In this document: piece by piece, positions 29,322 to 37,393 of the stretch
How the letters are laid out: each line of letters begins with the position of its first letter
Position numbering within the stretch: the stretch's first letter is position 1
Position numbers and translations under genes: made by a program
Notes under the pieces: model-generated
What the model was told of the DNA's origin: nothing
What the model saw: only the letters and a program-made list of their open reading frames with translations
The model's database searches: none
NCBI RefSeq assembly: GCF_900114825.1
Contig: NZ_FOUI01000002.1
Location: 363,002-427,001 of the forward strand
Origin: Halopseudomonas yangmingensis
GTDB lineage: Bacteria; Pseudomonadota; Gammaproteobacteria; Pseudomonadales; Pseudomonadaceae
DNA length: 64,000 bases
Direction: 5' to 3'

Positions 29322-29513
29322 CTAGAACAGTCCGCTGGATTCGCTGAACAACTCATCCAGCTGCTTGTCGACCTTGACGTAAATCTCGTGCTGAATCTTC
29401 ACGTTGAGGTTGATATTGATCGGCTCGTTGGGGGCCTGCAACTTCACGGTTGGCGCACAGCCAGCCAGCCAGAACAGTGCGGCAAGCACCAGTAACCCTC
29501 GGCTCCAGTACAT
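29322..29513 (-). CDS. ynbE: YnbE-like outer-membrane lipoprotein
   Basis: The 63-residue lipoprotein has the lipobox LAGC after LLVLAALFW. The mature part is PTVKLQAPNEPININLNVKIQHEIYVKVD, the family's beta-forming segment. In E. coli YnbE stacks with the C-terminus of YdbH to complete a periplasm-spanning bridge for phospholipids. It lies 14 bases after ydbH. Confidence 0.9.
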   Translation of the reverse strand: MYWSRGLLVLAALFWLAGCAPTVKLQAPNEPININLNVKIQHEIYVKVDKQLDELFSESSGLF

Positions 29514-29527
29514 CGGCGTTTCTCCTG

Positions 29528-32122
29528 TCAGGGCTGCAGACGCTGTTGCAATACGCGCTGCTCGACCCGCTTCCTGATGATCTCGCTGAGCTGTCCGCTG
29601 AGTTGCAGGCTGGTCAGCAAGGCTGGAATATCCTCTTCCAGATTGATGTTCAGATGCACCGGCCGGCCACCCTGCAACTTCGGGTTGGCGCCTTCCAGGC
29701 GCAATCCAAGCTGCAATCGCCCGTCGGGGGCATACTCCAGATCACTCTGCAGCAGTGTATAGCGAAAGTCGTCCAGTGCCAGTGCCAGTTCGGCCATCGC
29801 CGGATTGCCACGACCCATGGCGGCCAGCGCTGGCGTGCGGTACTGCAACACACCACCACTGCGCGCGCGCAGCCAGCCACCACTGATGCTCGGACCCGCC
29901 GCGCTGAGGCGCAGCGGCAGCCGTCCATCAATCAGGCCATCGCCATACAACCCTTCGGTAGGGTAGACCTCCAGCAGGCTGGCCAGTTCCAGCCCGCTCA
30001 ACTGCAGCTCCAGCAACTGCTCATCCTCGCCCAGCTGCAAGCGCTGCGGCGTCACGCTGATCTGCGCCCCCAGCGCCTGAAGCGTGGCGCGCTGCAGCTG
30101 CAACTGGCCGGCCAGCGGTGCGCCCAGCGTGGCGCGGTACTGCGCCGCCAGCTGCAACGGCCCCAGTGGCAGGCCCGGATCAATCTGCGCCAGCTGCATG
30201 TCCGCCACCTGCAGCTGCAGTTGTTCGCCATTCAGGCTCAGCTGCAAGGGCAATTGCAGCCCGGAAAAACTGCTGCGGTCGTAAATGCCCGCCCCCCCGT
30301 CCAGCTGCAGCAAAAAGCTGGCCCGATCCAGCCCGCTGCTGCCATGCAGCTGGCCCTGCCCGCGCAGGCTGCCGGCGGACAGGCTGAGCAGCGGCGGCCA
30401 GTCAGCCAGGCTGGCCGCCAGCGGGTTACCTGCGGCAAAGTCCAGTGCGACCAGCTCAAGCGCGGCCTGCCAGCCAGCGGCCTTGGCCGGCCAGCGCCAG
30501 TCCAGCTCGGCCGCCAGTCCGGCAGGGTTGTGCAGCCGTGCACGCAGCTGCATATCCGCAGCACCGCTCAACTCACCGTCCAACTGCCAGGATTGGGTCT
30601 GCAACAGCGGGTGCTGCAGGCTGTCGATACGCACCTGCAACGGCAACCGCCAACTGGCGGCAGCCTCCGCCAGCGGCAAACTCAGGCGACTGCCGGCCAG
30701 ACCAGCCCGCAGCCCCTGCAAGCGCAGCTCAGCCGGCGCCAGCTGTAACACGCCCAGCTGCAGGCTGGCATTGCGCAACAGCTGCAGCTGCAGACCGCTT
30801 GCATCCAGCTGCAGCCCTGCCAGAGCCTGCACGCGCAGGCCCTGCAAGCGCAGGTCATCAAATTGCAGTGAGTCAGCCTGCAGCTCCAAACGCATTGCCT
30901 CGGCAGCGATCTGCCAGTCTGGCAACAAGCCCAGCATCAAGGGTCCCTGCAGGCTGGCCTGCCAGGGTCCTTGCAGCTGAAGCTGAACATCCAGCGCCAA
31001 TGCCTGTTGTCCGTCGAGGGCCTGATCCTGTGCTTGCAAGACCAGAGTCAGTTGCCGCGGCTGCAACTCATCAGGCAGCCAGTCATCCAGCAAGCCAGTC
31101 TGCGGCTGCAATATCCATTCGCCACGACCTTCATGCAGCTGCCAGCGGCCCTGCTCCAGACTCAGCGACAACCGCTGCTCGCCACGCAATTCACCCAGAC
31201 CGGGAATCGCTGCAGGTTGCTCAAGCACCACCTGGGCGCCCAGTTGCAACTGCTGCTGCAACAGCTCAGCGGGCTGCTGCGGCCAACGCTCACCCTGCCA
31301 GTCCCAGCCGAGGGTCATCTGCAACCCCTCGGGCAGGTCGGCAAGCGGTAAGCTGTGCTGCGGCAGCCATAACCCCAGCAGCGCCATCAGCTGCGGACTA
31401 CCCGGCCAGTCGGGGATGCGCAACCAGCCCTGCCAGTGCGCCCGGTCAGCGGCACTTTGCTGCCAGTCGGCATGCATCTGCAGCGCCTCACGCCCGTCCA
31501 GCTGCCAGTCACTGCCGAGCTGCCAACCCTGCGCCTGTACCTGCAGGCGCCAGTCGCCGCGCAGCTGCAGCCCTTCGCTGTGCGCCTGCAGCTGGCCGTG
31601 CATTTGCTGACCAGTGCGCTGGCTGTGCAACGCCCCCTCAACCAGGCAACGCCGCCCGGCACAGGGCAACTCCAGCTGCAATTCGGCTATCTGCACGACT
31701 TGCGGTAACCAGCCCAGTGCCGCCAGCCATTCACGCGGATCGGGCAAGGGGGCTGGTTCTGACTGCGGCGGCGGCAAGGGGTCCCAGTGCAGCCGCAAGT
31801 GCCCGATCTGCACCTCGCGCAGCAGCCCGTCGCCCGGCCATTGCGGGCGCAAGACCAGTTGCTGCACGTGCACACGGGCGCTTAGCTCAGGCTGTTCGAT
31901 ATTCAGCTGCAACTCACCGAGCTGCAGTGCCCCGCCGCGCCAGGCCAGTCCCTGCCAATGGGCCACCTGCACGCCGGCCTGACGCAGCTGCTGCAATACC
32001 AGCGCGCCGGCCAGCAGCACCAGCGCCAGCAGCACGGCCAGCGCGAGCAAAGCCCGCCGCCACAAGGTTGTCACCCGCACGTCCGTTTCCCCACCACGCA
32101 GACCCTCGCCGTATTCAGCCAC
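29528..32122 (-). CDS. ydbH: YdbH-type AsmA-like intermembrane lipid transport protein
   Basis: The 864-residue protein has an N-terminal membrane anchor (RRALLALAVLLALVLLAGALVL) and a very long repetitive beta-rich region typical of AsmA-like proteins, which form hydrophobic grooves between the membranes. The C-terminus carries the conserved YDL-type ending (YTLLQSDLEYAPDGRLQLGLRLEGANPKLQGGRPVHLNINLEEDIPALLTSLQLSG). In E. coli YdbH works redundantly with TamB and YhdP in phospholipid transport to the outer membrane. Leu and Gln are extremely frequent, so the DNA is full of CTG/CAG and the opposite strand shows long false frames. The start may lie a few codons further in. Confidence 0.9.
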   Translation of the reverse strand: MAEYGEGLRGGETDVRVTTLWRRALLALAVLLALVLLAGALVLQQLRQAGVQVAHWQGLAWRGGALQLGELQLNIEQPELSARVHVQQLVLRPQWPGDGLLREVQIGHLRLHWDPLPPPQSEPAPLPDPREWLAALGWLPQVVQIAELQLELPCAGRRCLVEGALHSQRTGQQMHGQLQAHSEGLQLRGDWRLQVQAQGWQLGSDWQLDGREALQMHADWQQSAADRAHWQGWLRIPDWPGSPQLMALLGLWLPQHSLPLADLPEGLQMTLGWDWQGERWPQQPAELLQQQLQLGAQVVLEQPAAIPGLGELRGEQRLSLSLEQGRWQLHEGRGEWILQPQTGLLDDWLPDELQPRQLTLVLQAQDQALDGQQALALDVQLQLQGPWQASLQGPLMLGLLPDWQIAAEAMRLELQADSLQFDDLRLQGLRVQALAGLQLDASGLQLQLLRNASLQLGVLQLAPAELRLQGLRAGLAGSRLSLPLAEAAASWRLPLQVRIDSLQHPLLQTQSWQLDGELSGAADMQLRARLHNPAGLAAELDWRWPAKAAGWQAALELVALDFAAGNPLAASLADWPPLLSLSAGSLRGQGQLHGSSGLDRASFLLQLDGGAGIYDRSSFSGLQLPLQLSLNGEQLQLQVADMQLAQIDPGLPLGPLQLAAQYRATLGAPLAGQLQLQRATLQALGAQISVTPQRLQLGEDEQLLELQLSGLELASLLEVYPTEGLYGDGLIDGRLPLRLSAAGPSISGGWLRARSGGVLQYRTPALAAMGRGNPAMAELALALDDFRYTLLQSDLEYAPDGRLQLGLRLEGANPKLQGGRPVHLNINLEEDIPALLTSLQLSGQLSEIIRKRVEQRVLQQRLQP

Positions 32123-32168
32123 TGCCGCTCAGGTTAGCATGCGTCATCGTCCCCGCACGGAGCCAGCC

Positions 32169-33599
32169 ATGCCTCGCACGCGACCGCCCCAACGCCCATT
32201 ACGCCGCTGGCTGCTGGCCGCACTGCTGCTGGCATGGCTGATCAGTGCCCTGTATGCCGGCTGGCGGCCGCTGCCGGACGGGCTGTCGATGCAGTACCCG
32301 GCGCGCAGTGCAGAGGATCTGCAGCTGCTGGTGGACCTGAGCTGGCAGGAGGCCGATGGGCAGCTGCATAGCCAGCAGCAGATTTTCGACGAGACGCTGA
32401 CCATGATCGCCGCCGCCGAGCGTTTTATTCTGCTCGACATGTTCCTGTTCAACGACTTTGCCGGCAGCGACAGCTACCGCGCCCTGTCCGGCGAACTGAC
32501 CAGCGCGCTGTTGCAGGCGCGCCAGCGCAACCCGCAGATGCCGGTGGTGCTGATTACCGATCCCTTCAACACCCTGTATGGCGGGCTGCGCTCGCCGCAC
32601 CTGGAACAGCTCGAACAGGCCGGCGTGCAACTGGTGTTTACCGACCTGCAGCCTTTGCGCGCATCCAACCCGCTGTGGACCGGACTCTGGCAGCTGTGTT
32701 GCCAGTGGCTGGGCAACAGCCCTGACGGCGGCTGGCTGCCAAACCCGGTCGGCCCGGGCAAGGTCAGCCTGCGCAGCTACCTGCACCTGCTGAACTTCCG
32801 TGCCAATCACCGCAAGACCCTGGTTACCGGGCTGGCGGACAGCTGTCAGGCACTGGTCGGCTCGGCCAACCCGCACGATGCCAGCAGCCGGCATGCCAAC
32901 CAGGCCCTGCGCTTTGCCGGTGGCGCCGCCGCCGACCTGCTGGACAGCGAGCTGGCGCTATTGCCAACCCCGGACCCGCGCCTGCACTGCCCGACCGGGG
33001 CGCCAGCCGAGAGCGGCAGCCAGCTGCAGGTACTCACCGAGGGGGCGATCGCCAGGCAATTGCTGGCACTGGTCAACAGCAGCCAGGCCGGTGACCGGCT
33101 GGATCTGGAGGTGTTCTACCTGTCGCACCGCGAGCTGATCGAGGCACTGCAGCGGGCGCAGCAACGGGGTGTGGCGGTGCGGGTGTTGCTCGACGCCAAC
33201 CGCGATGCCTTTGGCCGGCAGAAGAATGGTATTCCCAACCGTCAGGCCGCCTGGGACCTGCAGCAGGCCGGGATTGCGGTGCGCTGGTGCGCCAGCAGTG
33301 GCGAGCAGTGCCACCGCAAATGGCTGCTGCTGCAGCGCACTGACGGCAGCGCCGCACTGCTGGCCGGCTCGGCCAACTTCACCCGGCGCAATCTGGACGA
33401 CCTGAATCTGGAAACCAGCGTGCTGCTGCAGGGCCCGGCTGAGGAGCCCAGCCTGCAACAGGCGCTGACGCTGTTCGAGCGACTCTGGAGCAATCAGGAC
33501 CGCGAGTGGTCACTGCCCTACGCGCAGTACGCCGACCACAGCCGCTGGCGTTACCTGCAATACCGGGTGATGGAAGCCAGCGGGTTGTCGACGTTTTGA
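32169..33599 (+). CDS. Phospholipase D-like / cardiolipin synthase-like protein
   Basis: This phosphatidyltransferase-superfamily protein of 476 residues has an N-terminal membrane segment (RRWLLAALLLAWLISALYAGW). The two catalytic motifs appear as NHRKTLVTG with downstream SANPHDAS, and CHRKWLLLQR with SANFTRRN, so both HxK units are present. The start at 32169 is chosen for GGAG upstream. Members make cardiolipin or hydrolyse phospholipids; which occurs here is not visible. It diverges from ydbH across only 46 bases, so the two may share regulation of envelope lipid genes. Confidence 0.85.
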   Translation: MPRTRPPQRPLRRWLLAALLLAWLISALYAGWRPLPDGLSMQYPARSAEDLQLLVDLSWQEADGQLHSQQQIFDETLTMIAAAERFILLDMFLFNDFAGSDSYRALSGELTSALLQARQRNPQMPVVLITDPFNTLYGGLRSPHLEQLEQAGVQLVFTDLQPLRASNPLWTGLWQLCCQWLGNSPDGGWLPNPVGPGKVSLRSYLHLLNFRANHRKTLVTGLADSCQALVGSANPHDASSRHANQALRFAGGAAADLLDSELALLPTPDPRLHCPTGAPAESGSQLQVLTEGAIARQLLALVNSSQAGDRLDLEVFYLSHRELIEALQRAQQRGVAVRVLLDANRDAFGRQKNGIPNRQAAWDLQQAGIAVRWCASSGEQCHRKWLLLQRTDGSAALLAGSANFTRRNLDDLNLETSVLLQGPAEEPSLQQALTLFERLWSNQDREWSLPYAQYADHSRWRYLQYRVMEASGLSTF

Positions 33600-33633
33600 G
33601 TGCATGACTGAGATGCAGACATGTGAGCGGCGG

Positions 33634-33780
33634 TTGCCGGTGTACTGTTCCGGACCGTCGACGCCCTGGCAGGAAATTGCTCCTGCATTTCCTGCACTTC
33701 CGCCATCCTTGGCGGTCGGACGGGCGTCGCCGAGCCCCCATGGATGGGTTTACGGCGTGTCCGGAACAGTACACCGGCAA
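33634..33780. repeat. Long-hairpin intergenic repeat, copy A (expanded)
   Basis: Perfect 22-base outer arms (33634-33655 and 33759-33780, centre TACTGTTCCGGAC) enclose 103 bases. The enclosed core begins CGTCGACGCCCTGG and ends GGGTTTACGGCGT, as in copy C. Copy A has about 50 additional bases (33670-33721) replacing two bases of copy C, and the extra segment itself holds GCAGGAAAT/ATTTCCTGC and CCGCCA/TGGCGG hairpins. It lies between the converging phospholipase D-like and gabT genes, filling most of the gap, and may act as a bidirectional terminator. Confidence 0.75.
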
Positions 33781-33795
33781 ACGGCTGACACCAGA

Positions 33796-35067
33796 TCAGC
33801 AGTCCGCCAGACACCCGGCCAGAATATCCATGCCCTGCTGCACCTCGACATCACTGGCGGTCAGCGGCACCAGAATGCGGATGACATTGCCGTACTGACC
33901 ACAGGACAGCAGGATCAGCCCGCGCTCACGGGCCATGCCCACCAGCTTCGCCGCCAGCGCCGAATCCGGCTTGCACTCGGCATCGAACAGCTCACAGGCG
34001 ACCATCGCCCCCAGCCCGCGCACATCACCGATACGCTTGTCGGCCTCGGCCAGCGCCCGCAGTCGCTGGCTGATCAGCTCGCCCAGACAGCGACTGCGCG
34101 CCAGCAGGTTCTCCTCCTCGAACACCTCCAGCACCGCCAGCGCCGCCGCACAGGCCAGCGGACTGCCGGCATAGGTGCCACCGAGACCACCGGGCGCCAG
34201 TGCATCCATCACCTCGGCGCGCCCGCAGACACCCGCCAGCGGAAAACCACCGGCAATCGACTTGGCGAAGGTGGTCAGGTCCGCCGCCACACCCATCTGC
34301 TGCATGGCAAAGAAACTGCCGGTGCGCCCGGCGCCGGTCTGCACCTCATCAGCCACCAGCAGAATGCCATGCTGGTCACAGAGCGCACGCAGGCGCTGCA
34401 TAAAGGCCGGCGTGGCCACATAGAAACCACCCTCGCCCTGCACCGGCTCAATGACGATGGCGGCGATATCCCGTGGCTCGGCATCGTTCTTGAAAATCCG
34501 CTCGATGCTGGCCATCGCATCGTCCTCGCTGACCCCGTGCAGCGGGCAGGGGAACTGCGCGCGATAAACGCCACCCGGCATCAGGCCCATACCGGCCGAA
34601 TAGGGCACCACCTTGCCGGTCAGCGACAGGGTCATCATGGTGCGGCCATGGTAGCCGCCGGTAAAGGCGATCACCCCGGCCCGACCGGTGGCGGCACGGG
34701 CAATCTTCACGGCGTTTTCCACCGCCTCGGAACCGGTGGTGACCAGCAGGGTTTTCTTCTCGAAATCACCCGGCACCAGCGCATTCAGCCGCTCGCACAG
34801 CTCCACATAGGGCTCATAGGCCAGCACCTGGAAACAGGTATGGGTGTAATGCTCCAGCTGGCGCTTCACCGCATCAATGATTTTCGGGTGGCGATGACCG
34901 GTGTTAAGCACCGCGATACCGCCGGCAAAGTCGATGTACTGTCGCCCCTCGACATCCCACACGGTGGCGTTCTCTGCCCGCTCGACAAAAATCGGATGAA
35001 TCTGGCTGACACCACGCGCCACCGCCTTGTTCCGGCGCTGCATCAGCGAATCGTTGCTCTTGCTCAT
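33796..35067 (-). CDS. gabT: 4-aminobutyrate aminotransferase
   Basis: This 423-residue class III PLP aminotransferase moves the amino group of GABA to 2-oxoglutarate, giving succinate semialdehyde. Lys269 in TTFAKSIAGGFPLAGV binds PLP; GSEAVENAVKIARA and VADEVQTGAGRTG are the cofactor-binding segments, and IEPVQGEGGF is typical of GabT. It follows gabD by 73 bases on the same strand. It would use GABA produced by the spu pathway earlier in the window. Confidence 0.94.
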   Translation of the reverse strand: MSKSNDSLMQRRNKAVARGVSQIHPIFVERAENATVWDVEGRQYIDFAGGIAVLNTGHRHPKIIDAVKRQLEHYTHTCFQVLAYEPYVELCERLNALVPGDFEKKTLLVTTGSEAVENAVKIARAATGRAGVIAFTGGYHGRTMMTLSLTGKVVPYSAGMGLMPGGVYRAQFPCPLHGVSEDDAMASIERIFKNDAEPRDIAAIVIEPVQGEGGFYVATPAFMQRLRALCDQHGILLVADEVQTGAGRTGSFFAMQQMGVAADLTTFAKSIAGGFPLAGVCGRAEVMDALAPGGLGGTYAGSPLACAAALAVLEVFEEENLLARSRCLGELISQRLRALAEADKRIGDVRGLGAMVACELFDAECKPDSALAAKLVGMARERGLILLSCGQYGNVIRILVPLTASDVEVQQGMDILAGCLADC

Positions 35068-35140
35068 GGAATGCCTCGGTTAAAAGGGGTTGAACCTGCG
35101 AACGGCACGCTGACTGCGGCGTTGCCGGTCATTACAAAAC

Positions 35141-36601
35141 TCAGATTCCGCCCAGACACAGATACTTGATCTCCAGATAATCCTCGATACCGTACTTCGA
35201 CCCCTCGCGGCCCAGCCCCGATGACTTCATGCCGCCAAAGGGCGCCACCTCGGTGGAAATCAGCCCGGTATTGATCCCGACCATGCCGTACTCCAGCGCC
35301 TCCGCCACGCGGAACACCCGGCCCAGATCACGCGCATAGAAATACGCCGCCAGACCGAACTCGGTATCGTTGGCCTGACGGATCACATCCGCCTCATCGG
35401 AAAAACGGAACAACGGCGCCAGCGGGCCGAAGGTCTCCTCCCGCGCCACCAGCATCGACGCATCGACCCCGGTCAGCACCGTCGGCTCGAAAAAGAACCC
35501 GCCCAGCGCATGCGGCTGGCCACCGCAGAGCACCCTGGCGCCCTTGTCGGTGGCATCCTTCAGGTGACGCTGCACCTTGGCCAGCGCATTGGCATCAATC
35601 AGCGGCCCGGTGGTCACCCCGGCCTCGGCACCATTGCCGACTTTCAGCGTTGCCACCGCCTCCGCCAGCTTCGCGGCAAAGGCCTCATACACACTGTCCT
35701 GCACATAGATACGGTTGGCACAGACACAGGTCTGCCCGGCGTTGCGGTACTTGGAAATCATCGCGCCCTCGACCGCCGCATCCAGATCGGCATCGTCGAA
35801 CACGATAAAGGGCGCATTGCCACCCAGCTCCAGCGACAGCTTCTTCAGGGTCGGCGCACACTGCTGCATCAGCTGAATACCCACCGCCGTGGAACCGGTA
35901 AATGACAGCTTGCGCACAATCGGATTGGCACACAGCTCACCACCCACCTCACGGGAACGCTCGACATCCGCGGTGATCACACTCAACAGCCCGGCCGGCA
36001 GCCCGGCCTGCTCGGCCAGAAACACCATCGCCAAGGCCGAGAACGGCGTTTGCGGCGCCGGCTTGAGCACCATTGCACAGCCGGCCGCCAACGCCGGGCC
36101 GGCCTTGCGGGTAATCATCGCACTGGGAAAGTTCCACGGCGTGATGGCCGCCGTCACACCAATCGGCTCCTTCTGCACCAGAATCCGCTTGTCCGGCTGA
36201 TGACCGGGGATAATGTCGCCGTAGACCCGCTTGCCTTCCTCGGCAAACCACTCGATAAAGGACGCCGCATAGGCAATCTCGCCCCGCGCCTCGGCCAGCG
36301 GCTTGCCCTGTTCGGCAGTCATGATCCGCGCCAGATCCTCCTGATGCTGCAGCATCAGGTCGTGCCACTTGCGCAGGATTGCCGCACGCTCCTTGGCGGC
36401 CTTGCGGCGCCAGACCGGCTGTGCCGCCTGGGCCGCCAGAATCGCCCTGCGGGTTTCCGCCGCGCCCATGTTCGGCACGCTGCCCAGACGCTCGCCCGTG
36501 GCCGGATTGCAGATCTCGGTTCGCCCACCCTGCTCGGCCTCGCACCAGTGACCATCGATAAAGGCTTGCTGACGAAAAAGCTCGGGGCAGTGCAGTTCCA
36601 T
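35141..36601 (-). CDS. gabD: Succinate-semialdehyde dehydrogenase
   Basis: The 486-residue aldehyde dehydrogenase oxidises succinate semialdehyde to succinate with NAD(P)+. Catalytic residues are Glu258 in LELGGNAPF and Cys292 in NAGQTCVCANR; PWNFPSAMITRK and FTGSTAVG are cofactor segments. The C-terminus GREGSKYGIEDYLEIKYLCLGG is typical of GabD. The start at 36601 is used because GGAGG stands nine bases before it; an ATG 33 bases upstream lacks this. A perfect 24-bp palindrome lies 46 bases upstream, in the presumed promoter. Confidence 0.94.
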   Translation of the reverse strand: MELHCPELFRQQAFIDGHWCEAEQGGRTEICNPATGERLGSVPNMGAAETRRAILAAQAAQPVWRRKAAKERAAILRKWHDLMLQHQEDLARIMTAEQGKPLAEARGEIAYAASFIEWFAEEGKRVYGDIIPGHQPDKRILVQKEPIGVTAAITPWNFPSAMITRKAGPALAAGCAMVLKPAPQTPFSALAMVFLAEQAGLPAGLLSVITADVERSREVGGELCANPIVRKLSFTGSTAVGIQLMQQCAPTLKKLSLELGGNAPFIVFDDADLDAAVEGAMISKYRNAGQTCVCANRIYVQDSVYEAFAAKLAEAVATLKVGNGAEAGVTTGPLIDANALAKVQRHLKDATDKGARVLCGGQPHALGGFFFEPTVLTGVDASMLVAREETFGPLAPLFRFSDEADVIRQANDTEFGLAAYFYARDLGRVFRVAEALEYGMVGINTGLISTEVAPFGGMKSSGLGREGSKYGIEDYLEIKYLCLGGI

Positions 36602-36647
36602 GGGTGGAATCCTCCGGTCGGCACGCAGCGTCATGCATTTGCTACGG

Positions 36648-36671
36648 CATTGTTTGAAATTTCAAACAATG
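36648..36671. promoter_or_regulatory. Perfect 24-bp palindrome, probable operator of gabD
   Basis: The half-site CATTGTTTGAAA is followed directly by its exact reverse complement. It is A/T-rich in a G/C-rich setting and lies between the marR stop and the gabD start. Its TTTGAAATTTCAAA centre resembles MarR-family operators. Repression of gabD-gabT by the MarR protein encoded upstream is the simplest reading. Confidence 0.65.
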
Positions 36672-36734
36672 TAGGCCGCAGAGCCGTCGGGGACAAGGGG
36701 GAGAGAAAGAAAAATCCCTCAGCCAGTCACTGCC

Positions 36735-37217
36735 TCAGGACCTGTTGCCGACAACTGCCAGCGGCTCGTCAAACAGCTCGACAACTCCCTGCTGCCCCTC
36801 TTCCAGGAGGCCGGCTACTCGTTGCAGGCTGGCCAGCAACATCAACTGTTCCCAGTCCGGCAACTGGCCGTAACGGCCAAGAAACTCCGCAGGCAGCAAC
36901 GCCGGTTCAGCCTGGATGGCGGCCGAGCCCTCTTCGGTCAGCGCCAGATGAACCTTGCGCTTGTCGCTCTGGCTACGAATGCGCTCGAGCAACCCGCGCC
37001 TTTCCAGTCGATCGACTATGGTGCTGAGAGTCGCCTGGGATACACTTACGCTGCGTGCCAGATCGCCAAGTGTGCTTTCACCGCGTGCCTGAATGCCATG
37101 CATGATCAGCAACTGGATAGGCGTCAGACCGCTCTTGCGCCCCAAACGCTTGGCGTGGATTTCGGAGGCGCGCTGCAAGCGACGCAGGGCCAGATACAGA
37201 TCGTGCATCATGTGCAT
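36735..37217 (-). CDS. MarR-family transcriptional regulator
   Basis: The 160-residue winged-helix regulator has its core at about residues 30-100: GLTPIQLLIMHGI, the recognition helix SVSQATLSTIVDRLERRGLLERIRSQSDKRKVHLALTEEG with the Arg/Asp wing. The start at 37217 has GGGAG eight bases before it. It lies directly upstream of gabD in the same direction, with a palindrome in between, so it probably controls GABA catabolism. The ligand is unknown; GABA, succinate semialdehyde or a polyamine are candidates. Confidence 0.92.
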   Translation of the reverse strand: MHMMHDLYLALRRLQRASEIHAKRLGRKSGLTPIQLLIMHGIQARGESTLGDLARSVSVSQATLSTIVDRLERRGLLERIRSQSDKRKVHLALTEEGSAAIQAEPALLPAEFLGRYGQLPDWEQLMLLASLQRVAGLLEEGQQGVVELFDEPLAVVGNRS

Positions 37218-37393
37218 GAATACAACTCCCGATCGCCGTCCCTACCGGAACGGCAACACAAAAATTACAGCAGTAAATCTGAGAAGCCGGATTTTAAGCT
37301 GGAAAATGGCAATAAAACTGAGCAAACAGCGCCAATACTACACCAATTTACTTATATATAAAAATATTCAGGCAAGCCCGAGACGAACCGCTC

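Noticed and set aside
29450..30748. 432-codon plus-strand frame, Gln-rich, opposite ydbH and ynbE
   Set aside because: Composition mirrors the Leu-rich opposite strand; the ydbH-ynbE-ydbL operon explains the region.
30445..32241. 598-codon plus-strand frame opposite ydbH
   Set aside because: Low-complexity Ala/Pro/Arg product caused by the CTG/CAG-rich ydbH gene; no ribosome-binding site or family features.
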